Below the pieces are notes generated by a model, which was not told the origin of the DNA, made no database searches, and saw nothing but the letters and a program-made list of their open reading frames with translations. Shown here piece by piece: positions 1-8,181 of a stretch of DNA of 44,494 nt (positions are counted from its first letter, which is position 1; every line of letters starts with the position of its first letter). A program made the position numbers and the translations under genes. The stretch is from Acidobacteriaceae bacterium (GTDB lineage: Bacteria > Acidobacteriota > Terriglobia > Terriglobales > Acidobacteriaceae). The stretch covers positions 1 to 44,494 of the forward strand of contig PMSQ01000045.1 of assembly GCA_003168355.1 (NCBI GenBank), written 5' to 3'.

Positions 1-1452
1 GCAGGCATTCAGCAGAAGATTGTAGAGAGCGCGCTCCAGTTTGCGGGGATCGAACCACGCCGAACTCTGTCCATTGCTGCGGACCTCGATCACGGTTCCT
101 TGATGTCTGGGATGCAAGCGCACCGCCTGCATGGCCCGCTGCACCGTTTCAACCAGGTTTGCGTAGGTTGGGTTCAGGGACTCTCTGGTTCGGGCGAACT
201 CAAGCAGGGAATCGATGAGGTCGGTCATCTGGTTCACCCCGGTTCGGACCTCCTGATACAACTCCTCGCGTTGCACGGCCGTCAGGCGGCCGTCGCAGAG
301 GAACTCGGAATTGGCGACAATGGCTGCCAGCGAGTGACGAAGATCGTGGGAGATCGAACTGGCCATGCGTCCGATGGTGGCCAGCTGTTCGGACTCGATC
401 AGAGCCTGTTGAGTCTTGAGCAGGCTGGAGCGCATACGATCAAAGGCGGAGGTCAATTCCGCGACTTCGTCACTCCCCCGCGGATCGAGGGGATGGTGAA
501 AATCTCCGTACTCCAAAGCGCGCACGCCTTCCACCAGGCTAGCCAGCGGACGAGTGAAAGTGTGCGAGATCAGGAACACCAGCCCACTGCCCAGCAGGAC
601 AGCAGTGAACCCCAGCAGCAGCAGAAGGTGGTTCAGTCTGTCCTGGAACTTTGCGGCTTGGTCGTAGGAGCCCAGTACAGTCAAGCGCACAGGGATTGTC
701 TGTTGCCCTGACAGGTCGAGCGAAGTGGCCAGAAAATTCTCATGGCCCACTTCAACATCTCGAGGTCCGCTGTGCGAGGACCCCGCTACCAAGTCGCGCA
801 CCGCGGGACTTCCAACTTGAAGGGACGTCAAGGTTGTGGCCACAATTTCGCTGCCGTAAGAGAAAGCAACCTGACTGGAAGAAACCTTGCTGACCTCGCG
901 GGCCAGCCGGTCATCGATTTCATAGCCGATAACCAGGAAGCCGAGTAGTGAGCCTTCTGTTCTGGAACCGAAGTAAACCGGCTGTACAAAAGTCTGGTAG
1001 AGATGGTGATCGCCGAACCACCAGTGGCTGGAATCTTCCTCGTTCAAGGATCGCTGGAAATACTGCTGCGCCGCTTCGCGCGTGAAGCCTACTGATTTTG
1101 TATGCAAAGCAACCACTTGACTATTGCGATTGATCAACACCAAAAGATCGCTGCCGGTCAACTGCCACACCCCCTGGGATGCATCCTGAATGGTGGCTGG
1201 ATCGGGCGCGGTCATGATGGAGCGCGTAATCGGCAGGTCTGCCACCAGCTCGGCGGAGCGGGTCAACATGATTTCGCGATCGTGCTGAAAATTCTGAAAT
1301 GTCGTAACCGAGTTTCCCAGATCCTGCGCGATTCCTTCCCGGACGTGCCTCTGCATACTGTGCTGCACAACCAGCAGGCTCAGCGCCGTGAGACCAGCCG
1401 TGATCAGCACCATCGAGAGCAGAAAGCGCGTGCGCAGGCGGGTTCGCCCCAC
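1..1452 (-). CDS. Sensor histidine kinase, C-terminus cut by window edge
   Basis: Membrane sensor kinase, partner of the response regulator just upstream. Reading the minus strand gives an open frame that runs off base 1. It has a hydrophobic N-terminal segment (RFLLSMVLITAGLTAL), an extracytoplasmic region of about 240 residues, a second membrane segment near residues 271-289, a HAMP domain (TRPLASLVEGVRALEYGDF), a HisKA H-box (SSISHDLRHSLAAIVAN, phospho-acceptor His near residue 369) and the start of the ATPase domain. It ends inside the N-box (RALYNLLLNAC), so the G-boxes lie outside the window. GTG at 1452 was chosen because GGAG lies 8 nt upstream. An in-frame GTG at 1491 is the alternative, placed 27 bases after the regulator stop. 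The signal sensed cannot be told from the sequence. Confidence 0.9.
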   Translation of the reverse strand, partial: MGRTRLRTRFLLSMVLITAGLTALSLLVVQHSMQRHVREGIAQDLGNSVTTFQNFQHDREIMLTRSAELVADLPITRSIMTAPDPATIQDASQGVWQLTGSDLLVLINRNSQVVALHTKSVGFTREAAQQYFQRSLNEEDSSHWWFGDHHLYQTFVQPVYFGSRTEGSLLGFLVIGYEIDDRLAREVSKVSSSQVAFSYGSEIVATTLTSLQVGSPAVRDLVAGSSHSGPRDVEVGHENFLATSLDLSGQQTIPVRLTVLGSYDQAAKFQDRLNHLLLLLGFTAVLLGSGLVFLISHTFTRPLASLVEGVRALEYGDFHHPLDPRGSDEVAELTSAFDRMRSSLLKTQQALIESEQLATIGRMASSISHDLRHSLAAIVANSEFLCDGRLTAVQREELYQEVRTGVNQMTDLIDSLLEFARTRESLNPTYANLVETVQRAMQAVRLHPRHQGTVIEVRSNGQSSAWFDPRKLERALYNLLLNAC

Positions 1453-1518
1453 CAAGACAGCTCCGGAATGGTTCGGAAGAGCTTGTGACACGAGTTCGGA
1501 TGATCGGTCCAAGGGATT

Positions 1519-2262
1519 TCAGCGGACGAACTTGTATCCCATTCCATGTACGGTGCGAAAGTGCACTGGACTGGCTGGGTCGCGTTCCAATTTTTGACGA
1601 AGCTTCAGGATGTGGTTGTCCACGGTGCGGGTGGACGGATAATTCTGGTATCCCCAAACCTCATTCAACAGTTCGTCCCGCCCGATTACGCGGTCCGCGT
1701 TTTGCACGAGAAACTGGAGGGTCTTGAATTCCTGCGCGGTCAATACCACAACTTTACCGTCGCGCTGCACTTCCATTTTCTTGAAGTCCACCGAAATGCC
1801 GTCGAAGCTGACCAGGTTGATAGTCGCTGTCCTCGAAGTATGCCGCAGGGCTGCGCGCACGCGAGCCAGAAGCTCCCTTGGACTAAAGGGCTTGGTTACG
1901 TAGTCATCCGCGCCAAGCTCCAGCAGCAGAACCTTGTCAGAAACGTCGCTGGTTGCGCTGAGCACCACGATCGGCAAGGTAGGGGCCTGGGCCTTGACCT
2001 CCTTGCACAGATCGCTGCCCGAAAGCTTGGGCAGGCGAAGATCGAGAATGATGACGGCTGGCGGAGCCGCCTGGAAGCTTTCCAGGGCAGACTTCCCGTT
2101 CGCCTGCACCTCTACCGTATACCCCTCAGTTTCAAACAGCCGCCTCAAGGCTTTCTGAACGGCGGGATCATCCTCGACTACGAGAATTCTGCCCATCGGC
2201 CGCGTGGAGTTCATCGGATCTGCCAATTTGACCGCGCTCATCGGTGTTGCGATTTGACCCAT
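1519..2262 (-). CDS. OmpR/PhoB-family response regulator
   Basis: DNA-binding response regulator, 247 residues. The receiver domain holds the acidic pair in RILVVEDDP, phospho-acceptor Asp near residue 74 in VIILDLRLP, and the conserved Lys near residue 124 in DDYVTKPF. The winged-helix output domain ends in TRTVDNHILKLRQKLE and VRTVHGMGYKF-type sequence (here FRTVHGMGYKFVR). The frame is open further upstream to 2340, but ATG 2262 has a good ribosome site (GAGGA 7 nt before it), while the extra 26 residues look non-conserved. It precedes the histidine kinase in the same direction, so the two are almost certainly one operon. Target genes are unknown. Confidence 0.93.
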   Translation of the reverse strand: MGQIATPMSAVKLADPMNSTRPMGRILVVEDDPAVQKALRRLFETEGYTVEVQANGKSALESFQAAPPAVIILDLRLPKLSGSDLCKEVKAQAPTLPIVVLSATSDVSDKVLLLELGADDYVTKPFSPRELLARVRAALRHTSRTATINLVSFDGISVDFKKMEVQRDGKVVVLTAQEFKTLQFLVQNADRVIGRDELLNEVWGYQNYPSTRTVDNHILKLRQKLERDPASPVHFRTVHGMGYKFVR

Positions 2263-2538
2263 AAAGCCGTCCTCACTAAGATTTGGCCCGTCTTCAGATC
2301 CAGCGCTGGGCATCTGCGATTGCACCAACCTGGGTGACAACCCTTGAAGCTTACAACCTTTTCTAACCGTTTTCGGCTCGGTAGCTGCGGTTTGACAAAT
2401 TTTTTACATTTGCACGCCCAAGCAAAAAGGCTCACGGCAAGAGGCTTGCAGTGGGCAGCCCTGGGCGGACTCGCTTCACTGCGTTTCGAAATGGGTTCAT
2501 AAACCGCTTCCGCGAGGCTGCCGTAGAATACAAGGAGC

Positions 2539-3282
2539 TTGCCCGTACCGTCTGAATTCGGTCATTTGCGCGTCGTGCTGGTGGATGCGCGCAACCCTCT
2601 CAACATCGGCGCGGCCGCTCGAGCCATGAGCAACTTTGGATTTCACTGCCTGCGGGTGGTGAATCCATACGACGTGGCATTTCGCGCTGCCCGTTCGGCC
2701 GTCGGTGCCGCCGCTTTACTGGCGAATGCGGAGGAGTACAAAACGGTGGCCGAAGCGGTTGCTGACTGTACCATGGTCGTCGGAACCACCGCCATCGGCC
2801 ATCGGGATCTGCAACATTCCATCCAGCGGTTGGAAGCGGGCGCCCCCGTGATTCGCGCGCATATAGCAGCCAGTGCTTGTGCTCTTCTGTTCGGATCGGA
2901 AAAATTCGGCCTCTCCAACCAGGACATGAGCCATTGTCATTGGCTGATGCACATACCCACACGTGACGAGCACACTTCGATGAATCTCGGACAAGCCGTG
3001 GCGGTCTGCTTGTATGAATTAAGCCGCGATCCTACCGCATTGTCGAAAGCGGGAAAGAGAAGTCCTGCCTCGGTAGCGCAGGCTGAACGGATTACTGAAA
3101 CCTTGCTCGTCGCTCTTCGCGCCAGCGGTTACCCGAAGCTGAATACCTCCAAGTCCTTTCAGAGCGCGGTCCGGCGATTAGTGCGGCGGCTCCGCCTGCA
3201 ACAGGGCGACGCGGAATTCCTGCTCGGAATGCTACGGCAGATGGTTTGGAAGTTGAACCAAAATGACGAATCGAAGGATTGA
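2539..3282 (+). CDS. trmJ: TrmH/SpoU-family RNA 2'-O-methyltransferase, TrmJ-like
   Basis: SAM-dependent ribose methyltransferase of the knotted SPOUT fold, 247 residues. The TrmJ group usually methylates position 32 of tRNAs. Motif 1 is visible as ARNPLNIGAAARAMSNFG, motif 2 as ALLFGSEKFGLSN and motif 3 as HIPTRDEHTSMNLGQAVAV. The C-terminal part (RRLVRRLRLQQGDAEFLLGM then RQMVWKL) is like the dimer-forming extension of TrmJ. The start is uncertain: the first in-frame start after a stop is TTG 2539, but AAGGAG lies only 1 nt before it. TTG 2566 or GTG 2575 would cut into the first strand of the fold. It is divergent from the response regulator and convergent with the kinase-like gene. The exact RNA target is inferred from the family only. 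Confidence 0.88.
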   Translation: MPVPSEFGHLRVVLVDARNPLNIGAAARAMSNFGFHCLRVVNPYDVAFRAARSAVGAAALLANAEEYKTVAEAVADCTMVVGTTAIGHRDLQHSIQRLEAGAPVIRAHIAASACALLFGSEKFGLSNQDMSHCHWLMHIPTRDEHTSMNLGQAVAVCLYELSRDPTALSKAGKRSPASVAQAERITETLLVALRASGYPKLNTSKSFQSAVRRLVRRLRLQQGDAEFLLGMLRQMVWKLNQNDESKD

Positions 3283-3291
3283 GTTTTCCGT

Positions 3292-4632
3292 TCAAGGATT
3301 TATTTCGGAAGGAAATACCTGAGTGGACATGCGTCCAAACTGAAAGCGCAGCAGCCACTCACTGGAGGTCGCCTGCCCATTCACTTGGGGGGGATTGAAC
3401 TTCCAGCGCCGCGCCGCAGCCAGTGCCTGCTTCGCAAAGTACTTGCTCTGCACGACCGGGGTTACCGTTGCCTGGGAGACGTTCCCGGATGCATCCACGG
3501 CAACTCGCACATTCACTTTCACCCGGCCGGTGATGGTGTTCTGTGCGCTTCGGGATACGTCCGGCAGAACCTGCTGAAGCACACTGCCGCGCGCCTCTGC
3601 GGTTCGCGCGGGCTTCACTTTTTCAGCAAACGGCGCCTGCGATTGCGCGGCGGGAGCGTCGGCGGGCACAGTTTGGGACTCTGACGGAGGAGTCTCCGCG
3701 GGCGGAATCCGAGGTTGCCGGCCGATAAATCTGCTGCCAATCAATGCGGCCGCTAAGAGCAACACAGCTGCGATCGGTGCAACGACCCACAGCTTGGTGC
3801 GCTCCTTGGGCATGCGATCCTCGACTGCATGCGCTTCCGTTGGTTCCTGCGCTTGGACCTTGCTAAGAATATCGCTGACGGAGGAGCGTTTCCACGGATC
3901 TGCATGCAGGCATTGCCGCGCGATTTCGCGGAAAGGTTCGGAAATCGTCTCGGGGACGGTAACCTGTCCCCGATCGCCGTCGCTTAACTTGGGTTCGTGC
4001 TGAGTCAGCACGGCGACCAACATGACTCCTACTGACCATACGTCCGCCGCCGGCGATACTCCATCGGTCGATACCTCGGGTGCAGCATACGCACTGGTCT
4101 CTGTAGCGTCGCCGATGTCCCCGGTTTTGCGGAGGCCGTCGGTGGAAATCTTTAACTGGTTCTCGACCGCCATGATGTTCGAGGGCTTGATGCGGCCGTG
4201 CGCAAATCCAGCCCGGTGAAGGAAAGCCAGCGCCTCGGCCGTTGGTGGCAGCATCTCGGTAACTTCCTCGGGCGAGAGTGGCCGTTGCGGAAGAATTTGT
4301 GCCAAATCCTCTTCCGCATATTCCATGACGACATACAGGAATCGCGTGCCTTCGATCTCGGTGCGTCCGCATTCAAACAGCCGAATCAGATGGGGATGCG
4401 AAAGCATCGCGGTATCAGCCCAGCGAGAAAGCTGAGCGTCCTCGTCAAGAGTTTCCGCGTCAAAGGTGTCCGCAGAGACCAGCTTGATGGCGGCTTTTTG
4501 GGATTCCTCCCCACTTCGCTCGGTGAGAAATACGGCGCTGTGATCCGAGCCTCCGAGCCAGCGCCGCAGCGGGAACTTTCCCTCGATCACCCGGCCTTCC
4601 AACTTTTCCCAGAGTTCAGTAGGAGCTCGCAT
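3292..4632 (-). CDS. Membrane pseudokinase fused to a TonB C-terminal domain
   Basis: 446-residue protein with a Ser/Thr-kinase fold (about 17-260), one membrane segment (281-302) and a periplasmic TonB C-terminal domain (about 350-440, containing GRVKVNVRVAVDASGNVSQA and AARRWKFNPP). The ATP-binding Lys (KAAIK, K50), the APE-like motif (YAAPE) and DVWSVGV are present. However, the catalytic loop reads HGRIKPSN instead of HRDxKPxN, so the catalytic Asp is Arg147. The DFG motif reads TDG, so the metal-binding Asp is Thr164. The glycine loop is also degenerate (LGGSDHSAV). It is therefore predicted to bind rather than phosphorylate, perhaps passing a cytoplasmic state to the cell envelope. The TonB part resembles energy transducers, yet no ExbB/ExbD is nearby. 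Start ATG 4632. Confidence 0.88.
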   Translation of the reverse strand: MRAPTELWEKLEGRVIEGKFPLRRWLGGSDHSAVFLTERSGEESQKAAIKLVSADTFDAETLDEDAQLSRWADTAMLSHPHLIRLFECGRTEIEGTRFLYVVMEYAEEDLAQILPQRPLSPEEVTEMLPPTAEALAFLHRAGFAHGRIKPSNIMAVENQLKISTDGLRKTGDIGDATETSAYAAPEVSTDGVSPAADVWSVGVMLVAVLTQHEPKLSDGDRGQVTVPETISEPFREIARQCLHADPWKRSSVSDILSKVQAQEPTEAHAVEDRMPKERTKLWVVAPIAAVLLLAAALIGSRFIGRQPRIPPAETPPSESQTVPADAPAAQSQAPFAEKVKPARTAEARGSVLQQVLPDVSRSAQNTITGRVKVNVRVAVDASGNVSQATVTPVVQSKYFAKQALAAARRWKFNPPQVNGQATSSEWLLRFQFGRMSTQVFPSEINP

Positions 4633-4788
4633 AGGCCTGACTTTCCGAAGCGCTATTCTATTCCAGCGCGTGCGCTAGCGCTCTCCGAAATTTAGCAAGT
4701 GAGCTAATTTGGGGTCGCAGCGTGTAGTTCCTGCCGAAACCCCATTCTTACCTGCTCGCCGATTCGGTTGTATGATTCAGAAATCGCT

Positions 4789-5400
4789 ATGCGGCGGCAT
4801 TCTCCAGTTTCCGAAGATCAACAACTAATCCAGATTGTGGACTCTGCGTTAGCAGAGGCCGCACGTCGCAGCGGCGAATGGCTGGCCTGTCGGCCTGGCT
4901 GCACGCAGTGCTGCATCGGAGTTTTTCCCATCAACCAGCTCGACGCTATGCGATTGTGGCGGGGATTGGCAGATCTTGAAGTGCGCGCTCCGGCCCGCGC
5001 TGAGCTTGTACGCGCGCGGGCTCAAGATGCGGTCACTCGCTTGTCACCAGATTTTCCCGGTGATGCCGCGACTGGCGTGTTGAACGAAGGAGACGACGCG
5101 GCACAACGTTTTTCTGATTTTGCGAATGATGAGCCCTGCCCCGCACTCGATCCTGCAACCGGGAACTGCGAACTCTACGAATCGCGCCCCATGACCTGCC
5201 GGGTTTTCGGCCCGCCGGTTCGCTCCGAAGATGGACTGGGTGTGTGTGAGCTTTGTTTCAAAGGCGCAACGGACGAGGAAATCGCCGCCTGCGAGATGAA
5301 ACCGGACCCGGATGACCTTGAATCAGCCTTGCTGAAAAAGCTCGAAAACGCCACGGGAATTCACGGAAACACCATCATCGCTTTTTGTCTGGCAGCCTGA
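4789..5400 (+). CDS. YkgJ-family cysteine-cluster protein
   Basis: About 203 residues, of the zinc/iron-chelating YkgJ-type family, whose members carry a putative metal cluster. The N-terminal half has a CX3CX2CC cluster (CRPGCTQCC). The second half has further cysteines in DEPCPALDPATGNCELYESR, PMTCRVFGPP, VCELCF and AACEM, giving at least nine Cys. A function has not been established for the family, so none is claimed. The start is unclear: TTG 4768 adds seven residues, but ATG 4789 begins a plausible MRRHSPVSE N-terminus. TATGAT at 4771-4776 could be a -10 box, which would put the transcript start just before ATG 4789. It is divergent from the pseudokinase gene and shares a 156-bp upstream region with it. 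Confidence 0.8.
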   Translation: MRRHSPVSEDQQLIQIVDSALAEAARRSGEWLACRPGCTQCCIGVFPINQLDAMRLWRGLADLEVRAPARAELVRARAQDAVTRLSPDFPGDAATGVLNEGDDAAQRFSDFANDEPCPALDPATGNCELYESRPMTCRVFGPPVRSEDGLGVCELCFKGATDEEIAACEMKPDPDDLESALLKKLENATGIHGNTIIAFCLAA

Positions 5401-5441
5401 GCCGAATACATCTCAACCAAGTGAGGAGTTCGGCAGAGGTT

Positions 5442-7256
5442 TCAGTTTTTCTTTTGTTCCAGCTCAGCCCACCGTGCGTAGAGCGTGTCTACTTTTTCCT
5501 GGGCTTCTTCCATCTCTGCGTGAGCCGTGACCAGACGCCGGCTGTCGCTGACGATCTCGCGATCTTCGAGTTGGGAGCGCTTCTCCTGCAGCACCTGCTC
5601 GGCGTCGGCGACACGCTGCTCAATCGCGTCATATTCCCGCGCTTCCAGGTAGGAGAGCTTCTTCTTCCCCGGCGATTGCCGGGCATTACCCGCATCGGTT
5701 GTCGCGCGACCCACTGGGCGGGCATTGTTTCTCGTTGTCTGCTGGCGTTCCTCCTGCCATGACTCCCATTGCGAGTAGTCAGCAAAAAGCCCTGCTCCGC
5801 CTTGCCCGTCAAGGCCGAGGACTACGCTCGACACACGATCCAGCATGTAGCGGTCGTGCGTAACCAGAACGAGAGAACCACGAAACTCCAACAAGCTTTC
5901 TTCGAGTATGTCTAATGTCGGAATGTCCAGATCGTTGGTGGGCTCATCCAGCAGGAGGACGTCGGCCGGCTGCAGCATGAGCTGAGCGATCAGAACCCGC
6001 GCGCGTTCCCCGCCCGAAAGCCGCCCCACGGGCTGGTTGAGTTGCTCACCCGCAAACAGGAACTTTGCCGCCCACGATGCCACGTGAATCAAGCGGTCCT
6101 GATAAATCACGGAATCACCTTCCGAAGCCAGGGCACGGCGCAGGGTTATGTCGGGATCAAGTTCGCGGCTCTGATCGAAATACACAATCCGCAACCAGTC
6201 GGCGCGGTGAATCTCTCCGCTTGCGGGGGTAGATTCTCCGCGTAACAGCCGCAGCAGACTGGTCTTCCCGCTGCCGTTCGGCCCCACCAGTCCCACTCTC
6301 ATCCCGGCCGTGATCACGCAGTTGAGGCCGGTGAACAATGTCCGGCTCCCAATCCTGCAGGAGACATCTTCCAGTTCAATCAGCCGCTTGGTCTTTCGAT
6401 CGGTGGCCGAAAAATCGATTTGCGCAGTTCCGCTGCGGCTTCTTGCATTCAGATCTGCAAGTTCGCCCATCAACTCGCCGGCCTTGTCGATGCGGGCTTT
6501 GGACTTCCTTGTCCGCGCTTTGGCCCCGCGGCGAAGCCACTCGATCTCCCTATGAACCAGATTCTCAAGCGCTTCCTGCCGCTTCGACTGCGCGTGCAGA
6601 AATTCCTCTTTCTTCTCCAGAAACCGTGTATAGCTTCCGGCTACTCGAAGCAATCCGTCGGGATAGGTCCGGTTCAGCTCCGCCATGATGGTGGCGACGT
6701 TTTCAAGAAAGTAGCGATCATGACTGACTACCACGCAGGCGAAGGCCGCTGCCTGCAGTAAGGTTTCCAGCCACTCGATTCCTGCCAGATCCAGATGATT
6801 TGTAGGCTCATCGAGCAAAAGAATATCCGGCGATTGAACCACGGCCTCAACGATCGCCAGACGTTTCTGCCAGCCGCCGGACAATGCGGATGCTTCGATC
6901 TCAAGGTCTTCAAAGCCCGCACGGCCGAGGGTCTCCGCGAAGCGAGTGCCGCGGTCCGACTCCGGCACAGCGGCGCGCTCCATCGCGCTCCGGGCCACGG
7001 AGCGTACCGTGTCTCCAGGTTTGAACGTCGAGTCCTGCTCCACATAGCTGAGCCGGATCCGTTTGCGCACCGCTATTTCTCCGCCGTCGGGACTTACGTC
7101 GCCGGCGAGGATCCGAAGAAGCGTGGACTTGCCCGAGCCGTTCGGACCGATCAGCCCAATGCGGTCGCCTTCCGAAACCGTAAAAGAGACGTCTTGAAAG
7201 AGAGGATTAGCTCCGAAAGACTTCGAAATTCCTTGTGCATTGATGATTGGCGGCAA
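5442..7256 (-). CDS. uup: ABC-F family ATPase, Uup-like
   Basis: 604-residue soluble protein with two ABC ATPase domains in tandem and no membrane segment. Domain 1 has Walker A GPNGSGKSTLL, signature LSGGWQKR and Walker B ILLLDEPTNHLD. Domain 2 has GPNGSGKTSLL, LSGGERAR and VLLLDEPTNDLDIPTLDILE. Between them is the charged interdomain linker typical of ABC-F proteins (WLRRGAKARTRKSKARI). The C-terminal part (KKLSYLEAREYDAIEQRV onward) is the coiled-coil DNA/ribosome-binding tail that distinguishes Uup. Family members act on the ribosome or in genome maintenance; the exact role here is inferred. ATG 7256 is followed by MPPIINAQGISKSFG, a normal N-terminus. It is convergent with the YkgJ gene. 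Confidence 0.92.
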   Translation of the reverse strand: MPPIINAQGISKSFGANPLFQDVSFTVSEGDRIGLIGPNGSGKSTLLRILAGDVSPDGGEIAVRKRIRLSYVEQDSTFKPGDTVRSVARSAMERAAVPESDRGTRFAETLGRAGFEDLEIEASALSGGWQKRLAIVEAVVQSPDILLLDEPTNHLDLAGIEWLETLLQAAAFACVVVSHDRYFLENVATIMAELNRTYPDGLLRVAGSYTRFLEKKEEFLHAQSKRQEALENLVHREIEWLRRGAKARTRKSKARIDKAGELMGELADLNARSRSGTAQIDFSATDRKTKRLIELEDVSCRIGSRTLFTGLNCVITAGMRVGLVGPNGSGKTSLLRLLRGESTPASGEIHRADWLRIVYFDQSRELDPDITLRRALASEGDSVIYQDRLIHVASWAAKFLFAGEQLNQPVGRLSGGERARVLIAQLMLQPADVLLLDEPTNDLDIPTLDILEESLLEFRGSLVLVTHDRYMLDRVSSVVLGLDGQGGAGLFADYSQWESWQEERQQTTRNNARPVGRATTDAGNARQSPGKKKLSYLEAREYDAIEQRVADAEQVLQEKRSQLEDREIVSDSRRLVTAHAEMEEAQEKVDTLYARWAELEQKKN

Positions 7257-7630
7257 ACGGTTTAGGCTCTCCTAAAGTACCTGAGTTGAGATTAGCAGGA
7301 AAAGAGTACTGGGCCGCCGTCTGCACAACAAATCGTGATAGGAGAGATCAATACTTTCGATTTCCGCGAAATAACCAGAGAAGGTAAAGTAGGCACGGGC
7401 AAATCTAATTCCGCTTGACTGCACTTCCGGGAGTAAACTTACCTTTCATGAGGGAAAGGCTGATTGCCAGGCTGGGCACCTCTTCCTGCGCTTCTCTTCG
7501 TGTAAAGCGGATCGCCAGCAACATTCTTGCCGCAGCTCCTGCAAATTCGGGGATAAGTGGGAGGCATCGGTGTATGATTTTTGTACGCTAAAGTCGGAGT
7601 GGCGGGGGAGCAGAGTTCGAGAACAATATC
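7257..7630. other. Intergenic region between uup and glnB (374 bp)
   Basis: Divergent upstream region holding the promoters for uup (minus) and glnB-glnD (plus). I see a possible -10 box TATGAT at 7573-7578, which would give a leader of about 46 nt before the glnB ATG, but no matching -35. A GGCAC-to-TGC stretch near 7475-7489 resembles a sigma-54 site but the spacing is one base off, so I do not call it. A 46-codon open frame (7449-7589) has no ribosome site and is not called as a gene. Confidence 0.4.
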
Positions 7631-7969
7631 ATGACCAAGGTTGAAGCAGTCATCCAGAACTCCAAGCTGGAGGCAGTAAAGAGCGCGCTACAGGAAATTG
7701 GCGTCGAAGGCATGACCGTGATCGAGGTACGAGGCCATGGCCGGCAGAAGGGACACACCGAAGTGTACCGCGGCCGCGAATACAGCGTGGATCTCATCCC
7801 CAAGACGAAGCTGGAGCTCGTCCTGCCGGACGCCATGGTGGAGAAGGCGGTACAAGCCATACTGGGGGCGGCACGTACCGGCAAAATCGGCGACGGGAAA
7901 ATTTTTCTTACGCGCGTGGATGAAGCCATTCGCATCCGCAACGACGAGCGGGGCGAGGGAGCGCTGTAA
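7631..7969 (+). CDS. glnB: Nitrogen regulatory protein P-II
   Basis: 112-residue trimeric signal protein that reads 2-oxoglutarate and ATP/ADP and passes nitrogen status to its partners. The T-loop GRQKGHTEVYRGREYSVDL carries Tyr51, the site uridylylated by GlnD, at the standard position. The B-loop is TGKIGDGKIF and the C-loop ends in TRVDEAIRIRNDERGE. Length matches GlnB/GlnK. Start ATG 7631 follows a purine run (GAGAACAA) that can serve as ribosome site. It lies 212 bp upstream of glnD on the same strand, so modifier and target are likely co-transcribed. GlnB and GlnK cannot be separated by sequence alone; no amtB or glnA is in the window, so the name is by family only. Confidence 0.95.
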   Translation: MTKVEAVIQNSKLEAVKSALQEIGVEGMTVIEVRGHGRQKGHTEVYRGREYSVDLIPKTKLELVLPDAMVEKAVQAILGAARTGKIGDGKIFLTRVDEAIRIRNDERGEGAL

Positions 7970-8103
7970 GACAGCAATTTGGGCGGGGATCGCAACCAGG
8001 AAACAGGGAAATATTCTACCGGAGCGCGATCTGCCGGCGTTCTGGCGGCAAGCTGTCATCAGCCGTCTCCCAATGACATGCGCCATGAGAGCGGCATTCT
8101 CCG

Positions 8104-8133
8104 ATTCATCGGTCGTCGATTCGTCGGTCGTCC
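8104..8133 (+). repeat. Two-copy 15-bp tandem repeat
   Basis: ATTCATCGGTCGTCG (8104-8118) is followed directly by ATTCGTCGGTCGTCC (8119-8133), 13 of 15 bases identical. It lies in the glnB-glnD spacer just ahead of the glnD start, and further TCGATC/CGACCCATCG fragments continue into the start region. No function is evident. Confidence 0.6.
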
Positions 8134-8181
8134 ATTGATGAGCTATTTGTGGGTCGATCATCCATGGGGCGACCCATCGTC

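Noticed and set aside
1546-2337. 263-codon open frame antisense to the response regulator
   Set aside because: It mirrors the third-codon pattern of the real regulator gene; no domain can be seen in it.
3292-4632. Active Ser/Thr protein kinase
   Set aside because: Both catalytic Asp residues are replaced (HGR, TDG), so the usual annotation as an active kinase is not supported.
7471-7490. Sigma-54-like GGCAC and TGC elements upstream of glnB
   Set aside because: The GG-to-GC distance is 11 instead of 10 bases and the -12 element is CTGC; too weak to call, although it would fit nitrogen control.
7449-7589. 46-codon open frame in the uup-glnB spacer
   Set aside because: No ribosome site, Arg/Ala/Ser-rich composition without a membrane segment or motif; looks like chance.
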